Shown piece by piece: positions 1 through 8,228 of a stretch of 41,555 nt of DNA. How positions within the stretch are numbered: position 1 is the stretch's first letter; each line of letters begins with the position of its first letter. This DNA is from CF-72 sp051006215 (GTDB lineage: Bacteria > Chloroflexota > UBA6077 > CF-72). The position numbers and the translations under genes were made by a program. The stretch is taken from positions 1-41,555 of the forward strand of contig JBPCIO010000257.1 in the NCBI GenBank assembly GCA_051006215.1, written 5' to 3'. The notes under the pieces were generated by a model that was given only the letters and a program-made list of their open reading frames with translations, was not told where the DNA came from and ran no database searches.

Positions 1-26
1 GGCCCAGGGCATGCCCAAACGCTCGT

Positions 27-1120
27 TTAGCGGCGCGCCTCGAAAATGCGATTGAACGGGGTTTCGGTGGCGCGGCGGAAGTGGCTCAGACCGTTGCTGG
101 TCACGACCTCGCGCAGTGCGGCCTCGGTGGCAATGGTACCCAGAGCGGCGCCGCCCTCGGCGATGGCGTGCGGACTGCACAGCAGCACCGAGGCGCCGGA
201 GTAAACCCGGCCGACCGGGTTCAGGTTGTCCTCGACACGTTCGCCCGCCATGGGCTCGACCAGCAGCACCGTCCCGTCCTGGAGCCAGGGTGTTGGCCGC
301 TGGCGGATGGCGCCCTGGGGGCGCCCATGTCGTGCAGGCAGTCGAAGAAGGCGATCAGGTCGTAACCGCTCGGAGGCGCTGGGTAGCCGGCGGACGGGGC
401 GACCTCAAATCTCACGCGGTCGTCCACCCCGGCCTCTGCTGCTGCCTGACGGGCGCGCTCGATCGACGGCGCGTGGTTGTCGAAGCCGACGTGGTGCGAG
501 CGCGGGTAGGCGCAGGCCAGGATGATGGTCGAGGCACCGTGGCCGCAGCCGACGTCAGCGACTTCGGCCCCGCGCTCGAGCTTGGCCTGGACGCCATCCA
601 GGGCTGGGATCCAGCTCTGAACAAGGTTCTGCTCGTAGCCGGGTCGGAAGAAGCGCTCGCAGCCGAAGAAGACGCCGGCGTCGTGTTCACCCCACAGCAT
701 TCCCTCGCCAGTCTTGAAAGCCGCAATGATGCGCGGCTCCGCTTTGATCATGGCGGTGAACAGGTGGTACGCGCCCGCGACCTGGCCGAGGGCGGCGGCG
801 TGCTCGGGCGGCAGGCTGTAGCAGCCAGTCGACGGATCGTAATCGATGTAACCGCCTGCCGCCGGGTTGATCAGCCAGGGGCGCAAATACGGCTGCACGG
901 TGTTTGTGCGTGCCGCAAGCTCAGCCAATGTGACCGGACCGGATTCGGACATGGCCTGGTACAGACCGAGCTTGTCGCCGATCACGACCAGCGCTGAACT
1001 GGCGAGCGTGCCCCAATCGCCGACCGCCTTGCCGACAAACGCGTTCAGCTTTGCCTCGTCGAGCGCCTGCGAGTGTTGGACCTGCGCCGTGTGGCGAGAT
1101 TGTGCTTCGAGGAGTGTCAT
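27..1120 (-). pseudogene. winged-helix class I SAM-dependent methyltransferase, one frameshift
   Basis: The N-terminal part has a helical/winged-helix region (residues about 20-80, with the segment VVIGDKLGLYQAM) typical of small-molecule O/C-methyltransferases that carry a dimerisation domain. A Rossmann methyltransferase domain follows, with the SAM-binding motif VADVGCGHGAS and later FFDCLHDMG. The reading frame breaks at the G run 317-321. Adding one base there joins it to the C-terminal segment DGTVLLVEPMAGERV, which ends at the stop at 27. The repaired gene is 364 residues, normal for the family. A GGAG lies 8 bases before the ATG at 1120. It lies downstream of the TetR/hydrolase pair on the same strand, 163 bases away, and may belong to that regulon. 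The substrate is unknown. The single homopolymer loss may be a sequencing error rather than true inactivation. Confidence 0.8.
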
Positions 1121-1283
1121 GGTCTATGCTCCGAGGGGCGCCCCACAGCAATGGGGTGACGAGTCTTCTAGGGCAGGGGCGTCCGGCGTGTGCTTGGCAG
1201 TGCTCGTCCGGGCGCTCACCGCTTGGCGGGTGGATGACGATGCGAACGCATGAACGGGGAGCAATCACCTCCTCTCGCGTGAG

Positions 1284-2788
1284 TCAGAGCAGTTCGGCGA
1301 TGAGGCGAGCCGCTCGATCGGGCCCGCCCGTCCCGACCGGACGGTACTCGGGCGCCTGGCCCAGGCTGGCGACAATTCGTTCCGCTAACAGCTCAGGCGA
1401 GGCGTCGGCGAAGTCGACCCGCGCCCGTGAAGGTACCCCGTAGTTACCACGCCGATGCGGGACGTGGCGGTTCTGCTCGAAGTGGCGCCGTAGCGGGAAG
1501 TACAGGAAGGGGGGCCCGCTGGCGACCAGTTCCATGGTGGTGGGCAGTCCGCCCTGCACGAGCGCCAGGTCGCACGCAGCAAGGTGCTCGAATAGGTCCG
1601 GCACATAGCCGCGTAGCTCGACGCCGGCGGCGTGCGGCAGCGATTCCGGGTCCACGCGCGGGCCGGCAACGGCGAGGAGGCAGAGGGCGGGCACGCGCCG
1701 CTCGGCCGCCGGGAAGGCCTCGATGAGGCGCTCCAGCAGCCGCCGGCCGACCCCCGTTCCACCGATCGTAGCGACCACCAGCAACTGGTCGGCTGGTAGC
1801 CGGAGCCGCTCGTGGAGGGCCGCGGTCGGCGAACGCGGCCGGGTCGAAGTACTGCAGATAACCGGGAAAGACGAAGTGCTCCTCCATCCAGGCGCGGATC
1901 GGTGGCAGGCCTGGCCCAAACCTATCCGGCACCACGTCGGCCGGGTTACTTGCTACCAGCAGGTTGATCCGCACGGGATCGCGGGCCTGGGGTGTGTGGC
2001 CACAGCCGTCGATCGTCACCAACTCGGAGCCAGGGATCGCCGCGTGCAGCGCCTTTCCGTTGGCGACCGGGCTGACGGTGTCCTGAGTGCCATGCACGAT
2101 GAGGGTCGGGCAGCGAACGCCTGAGCACAGTTGGCCTGCCTCGGGGAAAGGCGCCCTCCTCGATGGTCTTGATGAGGATCTCGCCCGTTGTGCCCAGGCC
2201 CCAGGTGAGGAAATCCTCGATGTGCTTGGTGCAATGCGGCTCGCAGTGGACCTGGTGAGCGAAGAATTCCAGGAAGCCGGGATAGTCCTGGCGCCAGTAC
2301 GGCTCGCTGTACTTGTCCCATTTTGCGTAACAGGCACGCACCTCTCGGAAGCGGCGGAGTCGCTCCGACGGTGGCCCCAGAGTTACGGACGGGGCGATCA
2401 GGGCCAGGTAAGTGATCCGTTCGGGGTGCTCGGCGGCGAGCTTCACACCCCATCGGGCTCCCGCCGATAGGCCGATCAGGGCCGCCCGCTCAGTCCCGAC
2501 AGCGTTCATGACCGCCAGCGCATCCTCGGCGATACGGGCGACCGAATAGCCGCTCGCGGGCCGGTCGGACTGGCCGTTGCCGCGGTTGTCGAAGGTGACC
2601 ACCCGGAAGCCGCGACGGCTGAAGAAGGGCACCTGGGCCTTCCAGATGCGGCTGTGGACGATAGTCCAGCTCGGCAGGAAGATGAGCGTGCGCGCGGCGT
2701 TGGGCGGGCCGAAGACTTCGTAGAACACCCGGATGCCGTCGGTCGGGTTGGTGGCAACGCCGTCGGTGTGGGGATACAGCGCGCGCAT
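1284..2788 (-). pseudogene. alpha/beta-hydrolase fused to C-terminal half of a GT-B glycosyltransferase, two frameshifts
   Basis: The first about 275 residues are a complete alpha/beta-hydrolase: strand FLPSW, FDNRGNGQSD, nucleophile elbow GLSAG (Ser108), acid in HGTQDTVSP and His in GCGHTPQ. The frame shifts at the G run 2143-2146 (one extra or two missing bases). Directly after the hydrolase end (DPVRINLL) comes the middle and C-terminal part of a UGT/MurG-like GT-B glycosyltransferase (FGPGLPPIRAWMEEH, then VVATIGGTGVG and the nucleotide-sugar motif LVQGGLPTTMELVASGPP with HFEQN). A second frameshift lies at about 1819-1825. The N-terminal acceptor-binding Rossmann half of the glycosyltransferase is absent. 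From memory, hydrolase-glycosyltransferase fusions near 700 residues exist in actinobacteria and Chloroflexota; this one would be only about 500. It starts 4 bases after the TetR stop, so it is the likely TetR target. It is probably non-functional as a transferase. Confidence 0.75.
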
Positions 2789-2792
2789 GGGA

Positions 2793-3395
2793 CTACCCCT
2801 CCCGCTTCTCCAGCCGCTCGATCAGGCGACAGATCGAGTCCAGGGTGCGCCAGAGATGGCCTTCGGATTCCGGTACGCCAACCAGGTGGCGCAGCTCCAT
2901 GCCCCACCAGAACGAGGCCACGACCGAGGTCAGCTCGTCGGGACCGATGACATCAACATGCAGCCGGCTGAGGGCCTCGGCGATGACCTCGTGCAGCAAA
3001 TCCTGCCAGCCGCGCATGGCGGCGCGAACGCGCTCGGCCATCTCGGCGTTCGTGTAGCCGTGGGCGGCCAGCTCGAGCAGGACGCGCACATAGCCCGACG
3101 CGAGGTCCTGGTGATAGTAGGCGACGGCCTGGCGCCACTTGTCGGCCAGGGACACATCGGGACGGTCGTACAGGCCACGCTGGCGGACGAGGAGCTCGGC
3201 ATTGAGCTGCTCGAGCACCGCCAGAAGCAGGCCGTCGCGAGAGTGGAAGTGGTAGTGGATCAGAGCGAGGTTGACACCGGCCTCGGCCGCGACGGCGCGG
3301 ATGGCCAGGGCCGCGACGCCATCTCGCTGAAGGACTAGGCGGGCGGCGCGTAGGATCTGGTCTTTGGTCGAGGGCCGATGCTCGACAGCAACCAC
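2793..3395 (-). CDS. TetR/AcrR family transcriptional regulator
   Basis: A 200-residue protein of normal TetR length. Residues about 8-55 form the DNA-binding domain: KDQILRAARLVLQRDGV, then the recognition region VAAEAGVNLALIHYHFHSRD, which matches the classic helix-turn-helix with YHF. The rest is a helical ligand-binding/dimerisation domain with no recognisable ligand. The start is GTG at 3395, preceded by a GGGGAG Shine-Dalgarno sequence. The gene is followed after 4 bases by the hydrolase/glycosyltransferase gene on the same strand, so the two are probably cotranscribed, and it probably represses its own operon through the imperfect palindrome at 3423-3451. The family is certain, the effector unknown. 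Confidence 0.93.
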   Translation of the reverse strand: MVAVEHRPSTKDQILRAARLVLQRDGVAALAIRAVAAEAGVNLALIHYHFHSRDGLLLAVLEQLNAELLVRQRGLYDRPDVSLADKWRQAVAYYHQDLASGYVRVLLELAAHGYTNAEMAERVRAAMRGWQDLLHEVIAEALSRLHVDVIGPDELTSVVASFWWGMELRHLVGVPESEGHLWRTLDSICRLIERLEKREG

Positions 3396-3422
3396 GCGCG
3401 GCTCCCCTTCGCTGCTTCGTAA

Positions 3423-3451
3423 TTGGTCGACCGTTTAGGACGACCGACTAA
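3423..3451. promoter_or_regulatory. candidate TetR operator (imperfect inverted repeat)
   Basis: Half-sites TTGGTCG (3423-3429) and CGACTAA (3445-3451) form a 29-bp inverted repeat with one mismatch in seven. An overlapping second TTAG...CTAA pair lies at 3435-3451. It sits 28 bases upstream of the TetR start, where autorepressors of this family usually bind. Binding itself is inferred. Confidence 0.45.
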
Positions 3452-3646
3452 TTAGCGCACAGAGCGGCGTGGGTGTCAAGTGCCCAATCGCGCCGGCAGA
3501 GCGACTCGGCGGCGTCGCTTCTCGCTTGCCCCGTTCGCTACACAACCAGCCGACTGTGTTACGTGCCGCGAGCGCTCGCCCAAGGCCACCCAGCCGGTGT
3601 GGACCCCTAGCCAACTCGTCACGAGTGCATTACATTCAAATCGGGG

Positions 3647-4855
3647 ATGAACAGAGGCTGGCCTGACGCCACGCTGGTGCACGCTCCGTGGCGGCTGCGG
3701 CGCGCCGCGGCGTGCGTGCTCTTCGGTGTTGCACTGGCGGCGCTGTCAGCGGGCTGCGCGTCCAACCGGGCCGACTCCGTGCGGCAAGCTGGGGCGGGGG
3801 GCTCATCGCGGCCGGTCGTGCGGATCGGTGCAGCGCTGTCGCTGACCGGGTCCGGCTCCTTGTTCGGTGCAGCCCAGCGAAGTGGTATCCGTCTGGCCCA
3901 GGACGAAATCAACACCACTCACACGTTGGGGAATTCACGCCTGGAGGTGCTTATCGAGGACGATGGCTCGAACCGCGAGCAGGCGTCAGCGGCATTTCAG
4001 GGGTTCATCGAAAACGGCCACGTCGTCGCAATCATGGGTCCAACACTGTCCGATACCGCGTTGAGCGTGGACCCGTTGGCACAACAAGCAGGCGTGCCTG
4101 TGCTCGCCATTTCGAATTCTGCCGCGGGCCTCACCCAGATCGGCGACGCAATTTTCCGCGATTGCCTGACCGAGACCCAGCTTGCCCCGCAGATTATCAA
4201 AAAGGTTCGCTCGCGTTTGAAGATGCACAACGCGGCCCTGCTACACAGCGACACGGACCCGAATCGGACTGGTTCTCAGGCGTTCAAGAAAGCGCTCCAG
4301 GATATGGGCATTCGTATTGGAGCAGAGCAGGTCTTTACGCCTGACCAAACTGACTTCGCCTCACAGCTCGACGAGATCAGGGCGAGCCGACCGGACGCAT
4401 TGTTCGTCACCGCGCCTGCGCACTCAGCAGCGTCGATTCTCATCCAGGCTCGCCAGCACGGGCTGACGAACGTACCCATCATCGGGAGTAGCTCCTTCAA
4501 CTCGGACAGCGTCTTACGCAGCGCTGGCGAGGCGGCCGAAGGGCTAATTGTTGGCAGTTCCTGGAGCGCCGCCAACCTGAGCGCCCGCAACCAACACTTC
4601 ATTCAGAGCTACCGCGGTCGCTATGGCGCCGATCCTGACCAGCTGGCGGCGCAGGCGTATACGGGCGTGCTGATTCTGGCGACCGCGCTCCGAGATGCCA
4701 CCTCCGTCAGCGATCCTCACGCTGTGCGGGACGCTCTCGAACGCGTCCGCGAACTGGACACGCCACTCGGCCCGTTCTCTTTTGACGACGCCCGGGACGC
4801 CGTGTACACCCCCAGCGTCCAAATCGTTCGCCAGGGTCAGTTCCAGCTGTTCTAG
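3647..4855 (+). CDS. branched-chain-amino-acid-type ABC transporter substrate-binding lipoprotein
   Basis: A 402-residue periplasmic-binding protein of the Peripla_BP_6 (LivJ) family. The N-terminus is a lipoprotein signal: a basic start, a hydrophobic segment (ACVLFGVALAALS) and the lipobox LSAGC, so it should be lipid-anchored on the outer face of the membrane. The mature protein opens with VRIGAALSLTGSGSLFG, the usual first strand and ligand-binding loop, followed by IMGPTLSDTAL and VPVLAISNSAAG, the second ligand-contact region. A GGGG lies just before the ATG. No permease or ATPase genes are nearby. Instead it leads, 20 bases ahead, a unit ending in a two-component system, so it may act as a sensory receptor rather than a transport component. 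The ligand is unknown. Confidence 0.9.
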   Translation: MNRGWPDATLVHAPWRLRRAAACVLFGVALAALSAGCASNRADSVRQAGAGGSSRPVVRIGAALSLTGSGSLFGAAQRSGIRLAQDEINTTHTLGNSRLEVLIEDDGSNREQASAAFQGFIENGHVVAIMGPTLSDTALSVDPLAQQAGVPVLAISNSAAGLTQIGDAIFRDCLTETQLAPQIIKKVRSRLKMHNAALLHSDTDPNRTGSQAFKKALQDMGIRIGAEQVFTPDQTDFASQLDEIRASRPDALFVTAPAHSAASILIQARQHGLTNVPIIGSSSFNSDSVLRSAGEAAEGLIVGSSWSAANLSARNQHFIQSYRGRYGADPDQLAAQAYTGVLILATALRDATSVSDPHAVRDALERVRELDTPLGPFSFDDARDAVYTPSVQIVRQGQFQLF

Positions 4856-4875
4856 GCTGTACCGGACGGCATTTC

Positions 4876-5688
4876 ATGAGCCACCACGAGGCGAATCGCA
4901 CGCATCTGGCTGCAGCGGCCGATCACCTGCGGGCGTTGCACGCCGGTCCCGAGGCGCTGGTGTTTCCGAACGTGTGGGACGCGGCTAGCGCGCGCGCCGT
5001 TGCGGAAGCGGGCTTCCCAGCCATCGCCACGACGAGCAGCGGCATGTCGGCTACGCTTGGGTGGGCCGACGGCGAGCACACGCCGGTCGACCAAATGTTC
5101 TCGGCTATTGCTCGCATCACGCGGTCGGTCGACGTGCCCGTAACCGCGGACATCGAGGCTGGCTACGGGCTGGACCCCGAAGAGATCGTCAACCGGCTCG
5201 TCGACGCTGGCGCAGTCGGTTGCAACCTCGAGGACACCGACCACGCGACCGGTGCGAGCTTGCTCGAGCCGACAACTCAGGCGGCACGCCTGGCGGCCGT
5301 GAAGCGCCAAGCGCGTGCCGCGGGGGTCGACATCGTGTTGAACGCGCGCGTAGATGTCTTCCTGCGCAACACTGCTGGCGATCAGACGCCGATTGAGGAA
5401 GCCATCCGACGCGGGCGACTGTACCTCGATGCGGGCGCCGACTGTGTCTTTCCCATTGGTGCGCCCGACGAGGCCGCAATCGCCGCATTGGTGGACGGCA
5501 TTCCGGGTCCGATCAACGTCATCGCCGGCTTCCATGGCGCGCCGGGCATGGCACGTTTGAAGGAGCTCGGGGTGCGGCGAATCAGTTATGCAGGCCGCCT
5601 GCACCGCGCCATGTTCGTCGAGCACCAGCGTCGCCTCGCCGCCATTCGCGCAGGTGAAGAGCTCTGGACAGGGCCGCAGACATGCTGA
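4876..5688 (+). CDS. isocitrate lyase / phosphoenolpyruvate mutase family protein
   Basis: A 270-residue TIM-barrel enzyme of the PEP mutase/isocitrate lyase superfamily. Early markers are LVFPNVWDAASARAVAEAGF and TTSSGMSATLGW. The metal-binding segment is TADIEAGYG, followed by VGCNLEDTDH and NARVDVFL, and the C-terminal barrel strands end with RRISYAGRLHRAM. Members cleave or form C-C or C-P bonds on oxaloacetate-like 2-oxo acids (2-methylisocitrate lyase, oxaloacetate hydrolase, phosphonopyruvate hydrolase). The length and motifs fit the uncharacterised short branch rather than true isocitrate lyase. It overlaps the next gene by 7 bases, so it is cotranscribed. Confidence 0.9.
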   Translation: MSHHEANRTHLAAAADHLRALHAGPEALVFPNVWDAASARAVAEAGFPAIATTSSGMSATLGWADGEHTPVDQMFSAIARITRSVDVPVTADIEAGYGLDPEEIVNRLVDAGAVGCNLEDTDHATGASLLEPTTQAARLAAVKRQARAAGVDIVLNARVDVFLRNTAGDQTPIEEAIRRGRLYLDAGADCVFPIGAPDEAAIAALVDGIPGPINVIAGFHGAPGMARLKELGVRRISYAGRLHRAMFVEHQRRLAAIRAGEELWTGPQTC

Positions 5689-6059
5689 CCGATAGGCCCA
5701 TCGTGGCTTTTGTGGCAACCACGCGGCCGGCCGAGGCGCGCGCCTTTTATGCCGACGTGCTGGGGCTGCGTCTGGTGCACGAGGATCAATTCGCCCTCGA
5801 GTTCGTCGGCGGGGGGACCAGCTTGCGGGTCACACGAGTCCAGCAGCTCGAGCCGGCCGTATACACGGTGCTAGGCTGGAGCGTTACCGACATCGAAGCC
5901 GCCGTGACGCAACTTGCCGGCCGGGGCGTGCTGTTCGAGCGGTTCGGTGCAGCCATGCAGCAGGACGCGCAGGGAATTTGGAAGGCGCCTGGGGGTGCCC
6001 AGGTGGCGTGGTTCAAAGATCCGGATGGCAATACGCTGTCGATAACCCAGCCCGCCTGA
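5682..6059 (+). CDS. VOC family (glyoxalase/bleomycin-resistance fold) protein
   Basis: A 125-residue single VOC domain made of two beta-alpha-beta-beta-beta modules. The first is VAFVATTRPAEARAFYADVL followed by GLRLVHEDQFALEF; the second contains GWSVTDIEAAVTQLAGRG and ends with the hallmark WFKDPDGNTLSI. Such proteins bind a divalent metal and act as lyases, dioxygenases, epimerases or drug-binding proteins; the substrate cannot be told from sequence. Its start overlaps the preceding PEP-mutase-type gene by 7 bases and the response-regulator gene begins 6 bases later, so it is embedded in the six-gene unit. Confidence 0.9.
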   Translation: MLTDRPIVAFVATTRPAEARAFYADVLGLRLVHEDQFALEFVGGGTSLRVTRVQQLEPAVYTVLGWSVTDIEAAVTQLAGRGVLFERFGAAMQQDAQGIWKAPGGAQVAWFKDPDGNTLSITQPA

Positions 6060-6065
6060 CGGTCC

Positions 6066-6767
6066 GTGCACCTCGACAATGCCAAAACGCGGGTGCTGGT
6101 GGTGGACGACGACGAGCGGATCGCGGCTGCCGTCAGACGCGCGCTGGTGTACGACGGCTACGCCGTCGACGTGGCGTCGGATGGGCTGGCCGCGCTGGCG
6201 CAAATGCGGGACGCACCCCCAGATTTGGTGATCCTGGATCTCATGTTGCCCGGCCTGGACGGCCTGGAAGTGTGCCGCCGGCTGCGCGCGGATAGTACGT
6301 CAGACTTGCCTGTGCTGATGCTCACCGCACGCGATGCCACCGCCGAGCGCGTGCGTGGCATGGACGCGGGCGCAGACGACTACCCGGTCAAGCCGTTCGC
6401 CTACGAGGAGCTCCTGGCGCGCGTGCGAGCGCTCTTGCGACGGCGTGTGCCGGACACGCAAAACGACGCCATCCTGGTGTGCGCCGATCTATCCCTGGAC
6501 CTCAAAAGCCACGACGTTCGGCGGGGCAGCCGGCCGGTCGACCTGACCGCGCAGGAGTTCAACCTGCTGGCCTACCTTATGCGCCATCCACGTCGGGTAC
6601 TCACCCGCGACCAAATCCTCGACGCGGTCTGGGGCCTCGGCGCTGGCGCCACGAGTAACGTGGTCGACGTGTACGTCGGGTACCTTCGCCAAAAAACCGA
6701 GTCGAACGGTGAGCCGCGCTTGCTGCAGACTGTGCGTGGCGTCGGGTACCTGCTACGTCCCGACTAG
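6066..6767 (+). CDS. OmpR/PhoB-family response regulator
   Basis: A 233-residue response regulator. The receiver domain (about 8-120) shows the acidic pocket VVDDDE (14-16), the phospho-acceptor Asp58 in VILDLMLPG, the switch Thr in LMLTARD and the conserved Lys in YPVKPF, where Pro replaces the more usual Leu. The C-terminal winged-helix DNA-binding domain follows (LTAQEFNLLAYLMRHP through TVRGVGYLLRP), typical of OmpR/PhoB. The start is GTG at 6066, 6 bases after the VOC stop. It is paired with the sensor kinase 3 bases downstream. The regulated promoter is not evident, but autoregulation of the unit is common for such pairs. Confidence 0.95.
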   Translation: MHLDNAKTRVLVVDDDERIAAAVRRALVYDGYAVDVASDGLAALAQMRDAPPDLVILDLMLPGLDGLEVCRRLRADSTSDLPVLMLTARDATAERVRGMDAGADDYPVKPFAYEELLARVRALLRRRVPDTQNDAILVCADLSLDLKSHDVRRGSRPVDLTAQEFNLLAYLMRHPRRVLTRDQILDAVWGLGAGATSNVVDVYVGYLRQKTESNGEPRLLQTVRGVGYLLRPD

Positions 6768-6770
6768 CCC

Positions 6771-8228
6771 GTGTCATTCCGCGTCCAGATCGCGCTGTTT
6801 GGCGCCGGCCTTGTCGCCGTGACGCTGGTCATCTTCAGTCTGCTCGTCTACGGACTCGCCTCGACCGGTCTGGGTGCCACCCGGGACCGCGACCTCATTC
6901 GTCGAGCACAGCGGGTTGAAGCCTTCGTGAGCGCCGCTGACCCTGAAAGCCTGACCCCAAGCGCAGGCGCACGCAGCCTGGCGCCGGTCGATGTGGCCGA
7001 CAGCCCCGACACGTTTGTCGAGCTCCTCGATGCAAACGGCGAGGCACTCTGGAGTACAGCTGTGCTCAACGGCAGCCCGCTACCCATCCCGCCCGAGCTC
7101 TTGAGCACAGCCGAGCGCCAGGGCAACGTCCTGGCAACTGTCACCATGCAGCCTGGTGAGGCCGTACGGCTCCACGTTCGACCCTGGAATCGGCCTGACC
7201 TGGGCTCCAGCGGCTACATTGTCATAGGCCAGTCGGCGCGCGGGCCCCAGAGCTCGCTCGCAGGCGTTCGCGGATTTCTGATCCTTTCTGGCGGACTCAC
7301 CTTGGTGGCGGCGTTGATCGCCATCTGGCTCGTCGCCGGCCGCGCACTCCGGCCGCTGCAGCTGGTGGCCAACACAGCCGAAGACATCCGTCTGACTGGC
7401 AACCTGGGCCAGCGCCTACCGGACGCGCGCGGTTGGGACGAGCTCAACCGTCTGTCGCGCGCCTTTAACGGTATGCTCGAGCGTCTGGCAGACGCACAGG
7501 GTCGCCTGACCGGCGCGCTCGAGGCACAGCGACGTTTCGTGGCCGATGCGTCGCACGAGCTGCGTACCCCACTGACGACGATTCGCACCAACGCCGGCCT
7601 GCTGCTCGGGCGACCCGACCTGACCGCCACCGATCGCCAGGCGGCTCTGCACGACATCGATAGCGAAAGCGAGCGCATGAGCCGCCTGGTGCATGAGCTG
7701 CTCATGCTCGCCCGCGCAGACGCCGGGCAGCACCTCGAGCGGACTACGCTCGACCTCGCGAGCCTGGTTCAGGAAGTCGGGCGACAGGCGCAGCAGCTCC
7801 ACCCGACGCTGCACATCTCAGTCGAGACGAACCCCGCCCACGTGAGCGCCAACGCAGACGCAATCAAGCAACTCTTGTGGATCCTGCTCGACAACGCAGC
7901 CCGTTTCTCAGGCAATGGCGGCCACATCAGGCTAGCGCTGGGTGTGCTAGCGCAGCCGGGCAAGGACGGACTAGCTGAGATCCGCGTCGTCGACGACGGG
8001 CCAGGTATCCCGCCGGCCAGCCTGGGCCAAATTTTCGATCGCTTTTATCAAGGCGATCTGGCCAGGGGGGCCAGCGGCTCAGGTCTGGGCCTCGCAATCG
8101 CGCGCTGGATCGTGGAGGAGCATCGAGGCTGCATCATGGCCCACAACGGGGTGGACCGCGGCGCAGTGTTCGTCGTCGAATTACCTGTCGCCGCTACGCT
8201 GAACCAAGACCTTCCGAAGGAGCGCTAA
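6771..8228 (+). CDS. two-component sensor histidine kinase (HAMP-HisKA-HATPase)
   Basis: A 485-residue membrane kinase. TM1 is at about residues 5-30 and an extracytoplasmic loop of about 135 residues without a recognised domain follows. TM2 is at about 168-190 and a HAMP linker (RALRPLQLVA onward) at about 190-243. The HisKA H-box is FVADASHELRTPLTT with phospho-acceptor His262. The ATPase domain carries the N-box (LLDNAARFS), DDGPGIP, the F-box FDRFYQGD and GSGLGLAIAR. The start is GTG at 6771. The stop codon overlaps the next ATG by one base (8228), so the propeller protein is translationally coupled to the kinase. The ligand is unknown; the binding lipoprotein at the head of the unit is a candidate partner. 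Confidence 0.95.
   Translation: MSFRVQIALFGAGLVAVTLVIFSLLVYGLASTGLGATRDRDLIRRAQRVEAFVSAADPESLTPSAGARSLAPVDVADSPDTFVELLDANGEALWSTAVLNGSPLPIPPELLSTAERQGNVLATVTMQPGEAVRLHVRPWNRPDLGSSGYIVIGQSARGPQSSLAGVRGFLILSGGLTLVAALIAIWLVAGRALRPLQLVANTAEDIRLTGNLGQRLPDARGWDELNRLSRAFNGMLERLADAQGRLTGALEAQRRFVADASHELRTPLTTIRTNAGLLLGRPDLTATDRQAALHDIDSESERMSRLVHELLMLARADAGQHLERTTLDLASLVQEVGRQAQQLHPTLHISVETNPAHVSANADAIKQLLWILLDNAARFSGNGGHIRLALGVLAQPGKDGLAEIRVVDDGPGIPPASLGQIFDRFYQGDLARGASGSGLGLAIARWIVEEHRGCIMAHNGVDRGAVFVVELPVAATLNQDLPKER

Noticed and set aside
116..997. Long plus-strand ORF opposite the methyltransferase
   Set aside because: It is a GC-rich antisense shadow: the opposite strand carries clear methyltransferase motifs, and this frame is Arg-rich with no family features.
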